DNA of 64,000 bases, from positions 110,173 through 174,172 of the forward strand of contig JAOALB010000121.1 in assembly GCA_025331125.1 (NCBI GenBank), read 5' to 3'. Shown here piece after piece: positions 32,381-43,428 of this stretch. Source of the DNA: Mycogone perniciosa. Its lineage: Eukaryota > Ascomycota > Sordariomycetes > Hypocreales > Hypocreaceae. The notes under the pieces are model-generated. The model saw only the letters and a program-made list of their open reading frames with translations. It did not search any database and was not told the origin of the DNA. A program made the position numbers and the translations under genes. The stretch's first letter is position 1, and every line of letters starts with the position of its first letter.

Positions 32381-32884
32381 TATCCTGGTAGTCAGACAGA
32401 CAGGGTTGTCTAATATTAATAATGGAGGGTTGTTCGGAGTTGTCTCTGATCAAGATATTCGCCAGCGAATAATGCATCTAGCGGGGACACACCCAACACC
32501 TTCCTCGGTTGAAGATCAAATATTACATTCATATTATTAAATGGCGATTCCCAGGTTGTTTATAAGAGTAGTGAAGAGTGTGGAGTAAAATCAGCCAGCA
32601 GATTTGGTGCAGGTGCTATGTGTTGGCACAATATACATAGGGTTGGCAGATCAGACGCTTCATGATATTCCAACAAACGTAAATCCAGTCACAAATACGC
32701 AGGAAAAGGGAGAACTATGCGTACTTCTATTAAGAAATATGTTTCGGCAAGATGCCAAGGGAGATTTATTGGGTTTGATTCACTACTGCGCGCCATCCCC
32801 AAACTCAACACAAAAGACATACATACAAGACAATAAGGAAAGCAAACACGAAACAAAACAGAAAGCGACCCATCCCCACCTCTC
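32381..32884. other. Intergenic, radical SAM promoter and 3' flank of next gene
   Basis: No gene is seen in this 504 bp; AT content is moderately raised (32410-32560). Confidence 0.45.
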
Positions 32885-34354
32885 CTACGCCTCCAAGTAT
32901 TGGTGATACTTCTCCGGCAGAACTCTCTTCAGATTCTCCATCTTCTTCTGGTAATGCTCCAGTATTGCCATCAATTCATCTCTCGAGCCCTCTCCCAAAG
33001 TTCCCTCATAATATCTCAGCTCCATCTTCATCTTCCGCATCTCAGCCGATAACGTCCCAATCTGATCTTTCATCTCAATCTTCGCACGAACAAGTGCCCT
33101 GTTGGCATCCTCTGTCTCCCTCGCCTGTTTCAGTTGCTCATTGACCCGCTGCTCCATGTCGGATACCCTCTCTGGCCACGTCGGCGTCACCACTGAGACC
33201 ACTGTCGGGCGTTTTTCCATCTTCCGCGTGTGCGCTACGGCAGGGTGTTGTTCAATTGCCGGCAGGATAAAGATGGTTGACTTGCCGCTCTGGTCCTTGA
33301 GGCGCACGAAACGTGTCAACAGGTCGACAGGCACCAGACCTCGGGAGTACCACTCGCTGCCGCGTTTATTCATCCAGACACGGTCGCTGCTGGCGCCAGA
33401 CTCCCGCCAGATCTGCTCCTTTCCCTCTATCTCTGCCTCAGCCTTGTCCATCAAGCGGTGGATCATGTCAAAGACGTCTTCACCCACGTTGGCCAGGATG
33501 AAGCGATCTTGCGGATAGACTAGCTCACGGCCTTTGGATCGCCCGTCGGGTCCGTGTTGGCCGAGCATCTGCATGGGAACAACAGCCTCGCCATTGAGGA
33601 GATCGAGGGCATTTGCATAGCTAATCTCAAGCTCGTGCATTCGTGCAACCAGGTGTTGTTGGTGAAGCAGCCACTGTCCAAGAAGAGTATTTCTGGCCGC
33701 TTCCATTTCCTCAAAATCTTCCTCGTCCCCTGATGGCAAAAGTGACATAAGTCCACCCGTAGCGCTGTATTCATGGTCGAGAACCTCCAGACAAGCATTT
33801 GCGTGCATAACCAAATTGTGATGAGTGCTGTACGGCCTGCGGAAGCTTTCACCGGGTTCTAGAGGACCAAAGTTGCGAGCGGTCTTGAGAGGACAGTGAA
33901 AGTCAAGGCCCCCACTGTCGTCTTCACTCTCGACGTGGTTGACAAGTGCCCACAGTGGAAGGTGATGATTCTCATCATCATTTTTGTAAGGTTTATCGAG
34001 GTCTTTGAGCCAGTCAAATGCTTCGTTCTTCTCAAAGGCAGGATGGCGCGCCTTTTTGCCGTCGACAATCCCAACCGTGTCCCAAAGACAAAGTTTCTTG
34101 ATAAGATTTGTGAGAGATTGGGCATGCTGTTTCAGGGCGAGGAGTGTCGGAGGTTTGCCCGAGGAAAGGTACGAGCAATTGACGTGTTTGAGAAGCTTCA
34201 GGTCGTCTGTTGTCAAAACGCCAAATGCCGGGTCACTCCACGCGCATGCCCATGTTCCGGCGTATGCCGTTGAGGGAATAGAATGAGGGGTGCCCTCGCC
34301 TCGAATATGAACGGATCTTTCGTCCAAGTCGGAAATGCTCTCAGTATTGGACAT
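32885..34354 (-). CDS. Conserved hypothetical protein with C-terminal coiled coil
   Basis: A single exon of 489 residues starts at the ATG at 34354 and is fully open. There is no signal peptide or membrane helix. The middle carries acidic patches ('SGDEEDFEEMEAARN'), Trp-rich segments ('GTWACAWSDPAFG', 'SEWYSRGLVPVDLL') and the start of a long helix. Residues about 395-485 ('WPERVSDMEQRVNEQLKQAR' onward) are predicted coiled coil by heptad pattern. I do not recognise a family with known function. Codon texture and length suggest a real gene. Confidence 0.75.
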   Translation of the reverse strand: MSNTESISDLDERSVHIRGEGTPHSIPSTAYAGTWACAWSDPAFGVLTTDDLKLLKHVNCSYLSSGKPPTLLALKQHAQSLTNLIKKLCLWDTVGIVDGKKARHPAFEKNEAFDWLKDLDKPYKNDDENHHLPLWALVNHVESEDDSGGLDFHCPLKTARNFGPLEPGESFRRPYSTHHNLVMHANACLEVLDHEYSATGGLMSLLPSGDEEDFEEMEAARNTLLGQWLLHQQHLVARMHELEISYANALDLLNGEAVVPMQMLGQHGPDGRSKGRELVYPQDRFILANVGEDVFDMIHRLMDKAEAEIEGKEQIWRESGASSDRVWMNKRGSEWYSRGLVPVDLLTRFVRLKDQSGKSTIFILPAIEQHPAVAHTRKMEKRPTVVSVVTPTWPERVSDMEQRVNEQLKQARETEDANRALVRAKIEMKDQIGTLSAEMRKMKMELRYYEGTLGEGSRDELMAILEHYQKKMENLKRVLPEKYHQYLEA

Positions 34355-34841
34355 CGTAAGTGAATGGTGGTATTGCGATCAGTTGGGTATTGTTCGAGGA
34401 AACTTATGAAAGGGAACAGATGAAACGAGAGATTGGCAATGCTTCATTGAATGGGCGGCTTTTCGCATTTTGTTTCATTGAAAACCCACTGCCAACTAGC
34501 AAAGTAAGTTCAAAGGTCCATGCAGGGAGACTTGGGGAGGTTGTTTGTGACGAGTGTCCACATTCCGATACACAAAGACAAAGGATATTTCAGTCTGTGC
34601 CCGGACACTGAACGAAGTGAATCATCGGCCGTGCGTCCCAAGATCGACCATCTAAAGCAGATGCCATTTATGAGTAAACTCTTCGGGGCTAGGCATATGG
34701 CTCGCGAGAGAGAAAAGAATAAGGCAAGTGCGAGCTTCTCCATCCTCCGAAGCATGGGCCTGACGAGATTGTCTAAGGATGTAAGAAATAAGTGTTTTGC
34801 AACCTCTCAATCCACACAATTCCCGCGGTTCTCTAAGATCC
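34355..34841. other. Intergenic, no gene supported
   Basis: Open stretches on both strands overlap each other without domain content. The interval borders a TPR relic. Confidence 0.4.
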
Positions 34842-35135
34842 TTAAGGCCGAACGATCGAAGGGCTGTCCAACTGGCACAATTTATAAGCGATTTTCTCGT
34901 AGGGCTCATGGGACTCTCCATACACTATTCCGATGCCAGTCTCCGCTCTGACAAAATAGATTCGAGCTTGAGATGGCATGTTGCGCTCGACGAAGAGATC
35001 CCCTAGGCTTTCCAGAGCGTTGATGGTAGAAGGATGGGTGAATGTTTTGGGCCCCAGAGCCTTTTCATAGCCCTGAAGGCCCCGCTCATACATAGCTTCA
35101 GCTTCGGATAGCCGGCTACCGCGAAGGAGAGACAC
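34842..35135 (-). pseudogene. Tetratricopeptide-repeat fragment
   Basis: The minus-strand open piece reads 'SEAEAMYERGLQGYEKALG', then 'HPSTINALESLGDLFVERNM' and 'QARIYFVRAETGIGIVYGES'. This is the Kinesin-light-chain-type TPR pattern found at the C-terminus of fungal NLR-like proteins. No ATG begins the frame, no nucleotide-binding domain is adjacent, and the next TPR units are lost, so it is a relic of a larger gene. It abuts the decayed membrane protein upstream; the two are probably unrelated. Confidence 0.7.
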
Positions 35136-35139
35136 TGGT

Positions 35140-36570
35140 TATTCTGAACCCTCTCCTTGTATTTGTCTTGATGCTCCAACTCCTTAACGCACGCTTGTGG
35201 GAAAATCACCTTGGCCACATTGGATTGATCTTCGATATCCTTGTAAACCTCGTTGAGGTCAGAACAGATAACAAATGTGGGCGAGAAGTAGAATCTGGCT
35301 GGAGCAGCAGAAGCGCCTCCTTCATGAAACGAAGCAACTTGGCGTCCATGTACAAGTCACCGAGATTGTACGGGTACTTGTCATGCTCGATATCTTCAGC
35401 CTCTGTATACTTGCGGTCGTACTCTTTGCAGTCCTTCACGAGAAGCCCCCGGTTATACGCCAGTTCCCCCTGCACTGACACGGAGAGGAGGCCCGGACAA
35501 GGCCGCAGCACTTCCTTCGTATTGGACGTGCACGAGTCCTTCTCGCCACGCAGCATGCCGCTGAGAAAGCCAGGGATGTCACTATCGCGATCCCTCGTGG
35601 GTCGCTGTGTCATGGCTGGCCCGCTACGTTCAACTTCCCGGCGTAGGGCCTTAGGTCGCGATCCCTTCTTACCGAACATCTTGCGCATGATCTCTTCAGC
35701 AGACAGATCCTGGGACATCAGATCTTCGACCAGAACGTCTTCCTCTATGTCTGATTCATCGTCAGCTTCCTGTGGTCGTTTGTGCCTGTCGGCGCCGTCG
35801 AGATAGAGTGTCTTGCCCCCCTTAAGCGCAAAGCCATTGATCGAGTTCCAGAGCCGAGAACGTAGTACATCCGACTTGGGCGGCAGGTCGTAAGTTTCAC
35901 CGCTCCAGTGACGGTGTAATTCACTCGATATTTGGTTGTGCAGGTTCATTCGGCTGCGGAACTCAGCTACACAACCATGAGCGCTAGATCGGAATTGTAG
36001 TCAACCCAGAGGACCTGACCATTGCATTGGCAGTGGCATAGGCGACTTGAAGCTCGGTCTATCCTCGTGTGAATGAAGCCCCAGGATGGAGCATATACTG
36101 ACGAGATCTTTACCTGTCCAGTGCATAGGCACGATGCCGTTGATGAGCTCAGACGCGTCCCGAATCTCATAGAGGTGTCCGTCCTCTGGCGACAGGCCTA
36201 GCGCCTGCATGAAGTTGACCCAGCTCGACTTGGCCGGGATATAACTGCATTTTTCTATGCAGTCGTTCTTATTCTTAGGAAAGCCGACGGGGAATGTAAT
36301 CTTGGCCTTCCAGTGACTGTCAACGAGGGACTTGAGGTTCACAGTCGGCGTGCGGATACGGCGCTGGAGACCGAAGAGCACCTGTTTAGCGACAATTGAC
36401 TGCCAAGGGCCGATTGACTTCCACGAGAGGCCGTGACGATATATCCGGTTCTGGGAGAGCAGTTGCAGAGCTCCGATATAGACCATGATCAGGGTCACGA
36501 TGCTGACAATGGCCGCAACCAGCCCAGAGATTGTCGTTATCCAGTCCAAGGAGCTCGTATTGTCCGCCAT
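35140..36570 (-). pseudogene. Damaged one-helix membrane protein, unknown family
   Basis: From the ATG at 36570 the frame runs 189 codons to a TGA (36001-36003) and continues in the same frame from about 35995 to 35206. One transmembrane helix lies at residues about 12-36 ('LVAAIVSIVTLIMVYIGALQ'). A 48-nt GT-AG interval (GTCCTC...TGTGTAG) could remove the TGA as a very short intron, giving 'MQWSAEFRSRMNLHNQ', but its donor is weak. A second defect is clearer: near 35300 homologous-looking sequence shifts frame, from 'EALLLL' into 'APARFYFSPTFVICSDLNE' and 'VAKVIFPQACVKELEHQD' in another frame. The middle is acidic and charged. I call it a pseudogene or a C-terminally truncated protein; its function is unknown. 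Confidence 0.6.
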
Positions 36571-37664
36571 TATGAGGGACTAAGAGACTGGTTATAGCCA
36601 TGGCCAACACACAACCCTCAAGCAAGATAAAGGATCTCAATCACCAAGACAATCACTCACCCTCCGATAAAATGCGAATCTCTGTCACACTGTTGTCGTG
36701 CGAAATACTACCCGTTGATTTGCGAGCAGAAGAACGATGGGGATCGATGTAAGGGTGTTCGTTGAAGCAGGGAGAGCTCAATACCTATAACAGAGGCCTA
36801 CGAAGCAGATCTACTTCCATCTTCATCGTCTCCCTCCCGTGGTTCACCGCTGTATCTACCTTTCCTCACTCAGTTCCGTTGAGGTGGCCCAAGCTGATGC
36901 AACGGCTTTCTCCCTATGTGCTCGCCATTTGCTATCAAAGGGGCTAAAGATGGTAACTAGGAGCACAAGGATGTCGAATTTTCAGCTTGGAAGTTGGGCA
37001 CAGCTGCAGAACAGCTGGCCTCGATCGCCCGTTGCATATGATAGCTGAACAGACAATGCATTCAGCAGGCTGTTTCACACAACACAGCACATGAACCTGG
37101 ACTGTGAAGGGGTCGGCATTGGCTGGAAATTACTGACATCCCCATCCTCCTCTTTCTCCTTCTTACTTGTTGCCGTCTTGTTGGATGGAGGGTCTTACCT
37201 TTGGACATCCTTGCATCTATCCAGTTTGCCTTTTTCAGCCTTGATATTGGGCTGCCTTGCCTTGGTGATGTGGCCGACATCCGACTCCACTGGCATTAAC
37301 CAGAACTTACCAGAGGTTATTTTTTCGAACTATCTAGGCTACAATCTGAGACAGCGTATGAGAATCCAAGGGTATTTTCTTATTTACTACTTGGCGACAT
37401 CTTTGACCAGCTTCCTCGTTTTTTCCCTATTCACAACAATACCAAACGTAGCCGACTATCAACATATTTTTCCGTCTCAGCACTGATCTTTTGGCTTCGA
37501 CATCCCTTCTGTTACCAACAGGACGGGATCTTGTCTCATGGTCACCAGATCATCCTGATTCCTCTCAGCTCTCATCACAGAGACGGCAGCCTACATCTCA
37601 CCCCTAGGTAACTCCAAAGTGACTTGTCTCGCCATCCTGAAGTTCACCAGCCACAGCTACTGCC
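36571..37664. other. Intergenic between diverging damaged genes
   Basis: 1.1 kb. An open plus-strand stretch at 37091-37486 encodes hydrophobic residues but lacks a domain and has poor coding texture. Otherwise nothing is seen. Confidence 0.4.
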
Positions 37665-40600
37665 ATGGAGCAAGTAGAAAGCCCATCCACCGCTGCTGTC
37701 GATTGTCCATCCGAGCCCCCAGTGATTTCACTACAGGATAAGCCATCGTCTGATGACTCACCTGGGACGCGGCCGGGAACACCCTGCAGTGTCGCGTCCA
37801 CTGCGGCGTCTGATCTATCCCAGAACACGGACTGCAGTCAGATTGGTGATGGGTCTCGCTCAACAAAGCTACTTTTGCTTTCACGACTACCCTCTGCCGT
37901 AAACTCCTGCGCAGCCTTTCCACAGCTCCGACCCAACCAAGTATTAAGCCAACCCGACCTAAAACCCATTCAAAGCGACTCCCTCTCGTGCCACACAGGA
38001 GTGGGCTCGCAGGAAGGCGGATCGTGAAGAGTCTAAGGTCACAGACGAGTTGATGGGGTACCAGGGGCTAGAAGAGGTCAAGCGGCAATTTCTCACATCA
38101 AGTCCAAAGTCGATGTTTGCAAGATGCAGGATCCGGACATGAAGTTTAACCGCTTGAAGAGGGAGAGGTTTAACACAGTTTTCCAAGGAAATCCAGGAAC
38201 GGGTGAGTGCGAATTTATCAACGGTTAAAGTTCACTGATACATCTAACATTGTTGATAAAAGGCAAGACGACGGTCGCTCGGTTATACGCCCAGTTCCTG
38301 AACGAGATAGGCGTTCTAGAGAGTTCTCATCTTAAGGAGACATCAGGTATCAAAATTGCTACCCAGGGTGCTGGGGGTACAAAGGATTTAATTAAAAATA
38401 TTCTCCGACGAAAAAATGGTGGTGTTCTCTTCGTCGACGAGGCATATCAGCTCACGGCCGCATATATAGACGGTATCGGCCGGCAAGCATTCGAAATTAT
38501 CCTCACTTATATGGAAAACAATATCGGCAAGCTTTCCGCTATCTTTGTAGGATGTAAAGACGAGATGGTGCCTTTCTTTGAGCATAACCCAGGCCTAGGC
38601 AGCCGCATCCCATATACTATGAACTTTGCTGACTTCGATGACTACGAGATCTGGCGGATTCTTGTTGACAACATCAAAAAGCAATACGGCGGCCAGATGC
38701 ATGTTGAAGGCGATTTCGATGGTTTGTACATGCGCATCGCCATTCGTCGTCTGGCCCAGGCCCGTGGGAGCCGCGGATTTGGGAACGCTCGTGCAGTCGA
38801 GAACCTACTCGCCCGTATTGCACAGCGACAGGCCCAGCGACTGGCGTGGTAAAAGCAAAATTGCGCTAGCAAACTTGACTATTTCCTGTTCTCCAAGGAA
38901 GACCTGATCGGACCCGATCCTTCTCAGGCGGCAAAGGACTGTTCGGCCTGGGCAGAGCTTCAGAAGCTCATCGGACTTAAACAGGTCAAGGAGTGCGTGA
39001 AGCGCTTGATCAGTATGATAGGACTTAATAATCAGCGAGAGTTGGATGAAAAGTCTCCTCTTAAGTTCTCCTTGAATCAGCTCTTCGTTGAGGCTCCAGG
39101 CACAGGCAAGACAACGGTAGCCAAGTTATACGGTCAAATATTAGCCGACCTAGGCTATCTGAGCCGCGGTGATGGTGAGAGCTCCCTTGACACTATCTAC
39201 TCAAAGGCCCTCTATCCAATCACTCATAGCTAACTTGTTATCAGTCGTTCTCAAGAACCCAGCCGACTTCATTGGCGAGTGCCTAGGCAAGTCCGAGGCT
39301 AAGACAAAAAAGATCCTGGAAGCCACTGTCGGTAAAATCCTGGTCATTGAAGAGGCTTACATGCTCGACGCCGGTGACCCGGGTAAGGACCAGGACAAGT
39401 TCAAGACAGGCGTTATTGACACTATCGTGTCTATGATCCAAGGTGTCCCAGGAGAGGACCGTTGCATTATCCTCATCGGATACGAGGACAGGATTCGTGA
39501 TATGTTTCACAACGTCAACCCTGGCCTCTCGCGTCGTTTCCCTATCGAGCGGCCCTTCCGCTTCGAGAACTTCAACAGTGACGAGCTACAGCAGATTTTG
39601 AAGCTCAAAATGCGTGCGGATGACCTCGACGCCACCGAGGGTGCCTTCGAGGCCGCACGAGACATCTTCACGAGGGCCCTTATGCGGCCCAACTTCACCA
39701 ATGCTGGGGAAGTCGATAGTGCGCTCGCCACAGCCAAGGTGAATTACGAGATGCGTCAGTCACAGATCTCACAGAATGAGAAGGTCTTGAGCTCCGAATT
39801 AGAGGCCGTCGACTTCGATCCAGAGTTTGATCGTGAGAAGCTCCCAGATTTTGACTGTCGCAAACTGCTCAGCGGATTGGTCCAAAGTAGTATCATCGAC
39901 AAACTCACAGGGTACCAACAAAGCTACCGCAAGGCGAGACAGCTAGGTTTCAACCCGAGAGACCATGTTCCAACGAACTTTGTATTCAAAGGCCCCCCAG
40001 GTATGTGTACGCCGTGTTACTTACCCTTCGCCTTGTCAGATGGAGAGGATTCCGCTTGCTGAAAATAATCTACATGCTGATGTTACTGTAAATAACAGGC
40101 ACCGGGAAAACTACAACAGCTAAGCATATAGGGAAAATATTCTATAACATGGGATTCCTTTCAACTCGAGAAGTCATCGAGTGTTCGACAACCGACCTTC
40201 TCAGCCAGTATGTGGGTCAGACTGCGCCGAAGACGAGAAAGAAGCTCCAGGAAGGCATGGGCCGCGTACTCTTCATAGACGAGGCATACCGCCTCATGAA
40301 CGGCACGTACGCCCAGGAGGCCGTTGACGAGCTAATTCACTTTCTCACGAGTCCCTCAAACGCTGGGAAAATAGTCGTCATGCTGGCTGGCTTCACGGCT
40401 GACATAAACCAATTCATGTCAGAACACCCTATGCTCTCTGGCCTCTTCCCCGAGGAAATCATTTTTGAAACCATCCCACCTGCTGATTGCATTACCTTAC
40501 TCAGAAGGGAGCTGATGCAGTCTAATATTGACACCGTGGGCGACGTCCTCGCCAAAACAGAGTCGGATGGTTACCAATGGGCTAAACGGTTGTTTTACGC

Positions 40601-41344
40601 CTTGACCCTTATCCCAGACTGGAGCAACGCCCGCGATATCAAGAATTTAGCCAAGCAGATTGTTAGACAGTTTCTTGAGACAAGGGATCCGGACTAATCA
40701 CAACGGAGGCTCTCTGTCAAACTCATCACAAGCTGTATGGGGGACATACTTAAGCAGCGAAAGGGCCGTCTACGGACACTGGACTCGAGCAAAAACCTTA
40801 CCATACCCCAGCAACCCTATCTCGGAGGAGGTGACCTATGCCTGGGCTTAGAGAATCCGCAGTTAGCAGCACCACCCCCACGAATCGAGTCGACTATTTG
40901 CACCCCAGGGCCTGGGAACAGCTGTGCCGCAGACATTGGAATTGACATCGACACGGATCATGAAGGCCTCAGCGTTTATAATCAAAGCTACATCTAGCCC
41001 CAGGCTTCCGCTCCAAAAGTCCGTGGCGCCATACCTATGCAGATGACGAACGTCCCTGGAACATATGATGGGAAGCAACAGGACTCGACCCGCGGCGCCG
41101 TTCGCGAGGATGGTGTCTCGGACGAGGCTTGGGCCGATATCTGCCAGCGGCAGGAGAACGAAGCGGAGAGGCGCAAGCTTCGAACTTTGGAGGAGCTGCG
41201 AAACTAGGAGAAGATTCAGGAGGCCCTTAGAGCCATGAGTCGGTGCATGAACGGGTTCGACTGGATTGAGGTAGCGGGTGGTTATAGGTGCCAAGGAGGA
41301 ATGTACTTTGTGACAGATCAGGAGGTTTTGGCAACGATGTGTTA
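37665..41344 (+). pseudogene. CbxX/CfqX-type triple AAA+ ATPase, broken
   Basis: Three AAA+ modules in a row are visible. Walker A motifs are 'GNPGTGKTT' (across intron 38203-38262), 'EAPGTGKTT' near 39095-39118 and 'GPPGTGKTT' (across intron 40001-40098); Walker B motifs are 'GGVLFVDEAY', 'KILVIEEAY' and 'RVLFIDEAY'. A further intron is 39175-39244. The C-terminus has the 'GFDWIEVAGGYRCQGG' tail typical of these fungal proteins, ending near 41342. The gene is interrupted by in-frame stops at 38850, 40695, 40995 and 41205 (TAA, TAA, TAG, TAG), by a one-base shift at about 38093 ('VKRQFL' to 'IKSKVDVCKMQD') and by another frame change at about 37950-37985. The ancestral product would be about 1,100 residues. 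Each stop could derive from CAA or CAG by C-to-T change. The second module has IEEAY where IDEAY is usual. The role of intact fungal relatives is unknown; bacterial CbxX is a Rubisco activase. Confidence 0.8.
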
Positions 41345-41589
41345 AACTCGGTAGAGGTTAATTGGGGGAGGAGTTGCAGAAGGGAAAAGCTATGTGGGAG
41401 TAGGTTCAATAGGATGATTATTTATGGACCTGGCTATACGGTCCGGGAACCTGATAGATCACAATAAATGGTGTGAATTATGGAATCATTGCTGATAGAA
41501 CATCCACTGGCGGGGATATGTTGTCTTTCTGGATTCTTGAGAGATTGGTTGTTTGGTGTTGCTGACAAGGAAGGTCTGGCTGTCTAATC

Positions 41590-42630
41590 CCACTAGATCT
41601 ATTACAGTACTAAACATCACGCGAAATTGCCGCTTAGTTTTATAAGTAATAGTTTTATACCTATATTTTAAGGCAATGTTACGGGATTATCTTTATATAA
41701 CGCTTCAAGGCTTTCCTACTTTTCTAATATAATAAAGTTGTTTACTTTGATTTACATCTATATTATCATAATTTAATTATAAAACTTTACATAGTGGTTT
41801 TAAGATATAGGATTTGCATACAAGGCAGTTGAGCGTAAAGTAATATAAATTACACCTCAAGCTAATTATACTCCTGGTATAGTAAGGCTAGTAAATTAAG
41901 TCGGACAGAAATAATAATCGCATTAACTACTAGTAGCTTAGAGATATATTTAATGATACGTAGAGGCGGAACTTATAATCGCAGGACAATAATCTTCTCA
42001 GAGATAAAATAATTCGTGGTAACACTCGAGTGGTTTTCTAACCCCCCTTAAGGCTTACAAAGTCCCATAAATAGTCTATGTTGAGGCCATCGCCGTGCCA
42101 AGGTCGGGTATCTCCATCAAATACAAGAAGTGAGGACTATTTAAAGGCAGCTACTAGTGGAAGTTCGTGCACCGAAACACTAAAAGCATCTAAAAGAGCG
42201 GCTAAAAAGAACGTGACGCGTTCTTCTAGCACTATAAATTGGCTGGCTAAGAAACTATCAGTAATCGGGATATAGTTCCTTGAATGTCGGCCAGGGAGAT
42301 AAATAAAGATAGAAATCAGGTACTATGTTAATCCATATAAAGTAAAATAACTGCTAACTATACAATCCCTAAATACACAATAGTTATAAGCCTAGTTATA
42401 TATATAATAGTTACTGCAGATATAAAAAATAAATATTTTCCTTTATTTTTTAAAATATTAAAAGTAATTATAATAACTTATATTATTTAAAACTTTAAAT
42501 ATTAAACCTACCTCTAAAATAATATAATAACTATAATAATTATACTTAAAAAAGTTAGTATTATTTTAAATATTACATAGGAATAAAATAATTAATTAAT
42601 TACTATTAAAGTTATTTAATCTCATTTTAG
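41590..42630. repeat. AT-rich island, probably RIP-mutated repeat DNA
   Basis: Base composition changes sharply to AT runs, most strongly at 42310-42620, with a less AT-rich island at about 42040-42290. The texture (TATAA, TTAAAT, ATAATA steps, almost no CA/TG-rich words) is the same as in the 55-62 kb block, so a mutated mobile-element remnant is likely. No coding frame or terminal repeat could be recognised. Confidence 0.55.
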
Positions 42631-43428
42631 TGTAATGGCTCGGTGGCCAGGGAGCACCAGCTTGTAAGCTGGGAGGAGACCGAATCTGCGGAAAGGTGGG
42701 GCGTGGCATGGTTAGTACTTCGTACTCTGTACTCCGTATTGTGTACCAACTAATCAGCTTCCTGATGTGACTCAGGGTGCTACATCTTAGCAGTTCGCAG
42801 TGTCCCGCAGGAACCCATAATACTTACTAGGATCATGGAGAAAGACTGCTTGTGTTTAATAATCTGTTAGGTGGTACCTATGCATTACATTGACTGTCTT
42901 TTTATCTTACTCTTCCTCTCTATTATCTACGCCATCCTGATATTCCGTGTTGCAAATTGCAGATTTGCAATGCCCAATGCAAAACCCTTCTCCTACATCA
43001 GAATATGCAAAAAAGCCTTGGACGGGATCTAGGCTCATAAGCTTATTGTCATATCTTATGCTAGTAGGTAGGTCTAAAGATTACTTACCACATCTTGCTC
43101 ATCATCAAGGCTTCGTCATAGGGCCAGCTGATTGTGGATACTATTTCTCTGTGTTCTAACCTTTCCGGAAGCTCCAAACGCCGGCAGTGGCCAGTAAAGG
43201 AGGCACAGCAAGGGTAGGGGAGCAATTGAATACTAAAACTACATTCAAATTCCAACTATACATGAAGTACAGTAGATATAAAGAGGCAGAGGATCCCGAG
43301 GAAGTGCCCATGTCCTCCCCATCGACAGAGAGTAAACAGTCAGCCCAACGACATCTCATCACTCACACAACTCACAATCCAACTTTCTAAACTCGCCTAC
43401 ACCTTTCTAACACACTCTTCTATTCACA
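42631..43428. other. Intergenic and promoter of the small secreted protein
   Basis: It holds TACTCCGTA at 42730-42738 and a TATAAAG element at 43277-43283, about 150 bp before the next start codon. A CT-rich leader with several CACA steps follows (43340-43428). A tRNA-like patch at 42629-42700 was considered and rejected. Confidence 0.45.
43277..43283 (+). promoter_or_regulatory. Candidate TATA box of the small secreted protein gene
   Basis: TATAAAG lies 146 bp upstream of the ATG at 43429. Confidence 0.4.

Noticed and set aside
37091..37486. 131-codon hydrophobic plus-strand stretch
   Set aside because: Low-complexity hydrophobic composition without family resemblance; likely intergenic.
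42629..42700. tRNA-like sequence
   Set aside because: There is a weak A-box and B-box resemblance and a CCAGC/GCTGG hairpin, but the anticodon loop would have six bases and no acceptor stem pairs, so it is not a tRNA gene; a tRNA-derived SINE scrap cannot be excluded.
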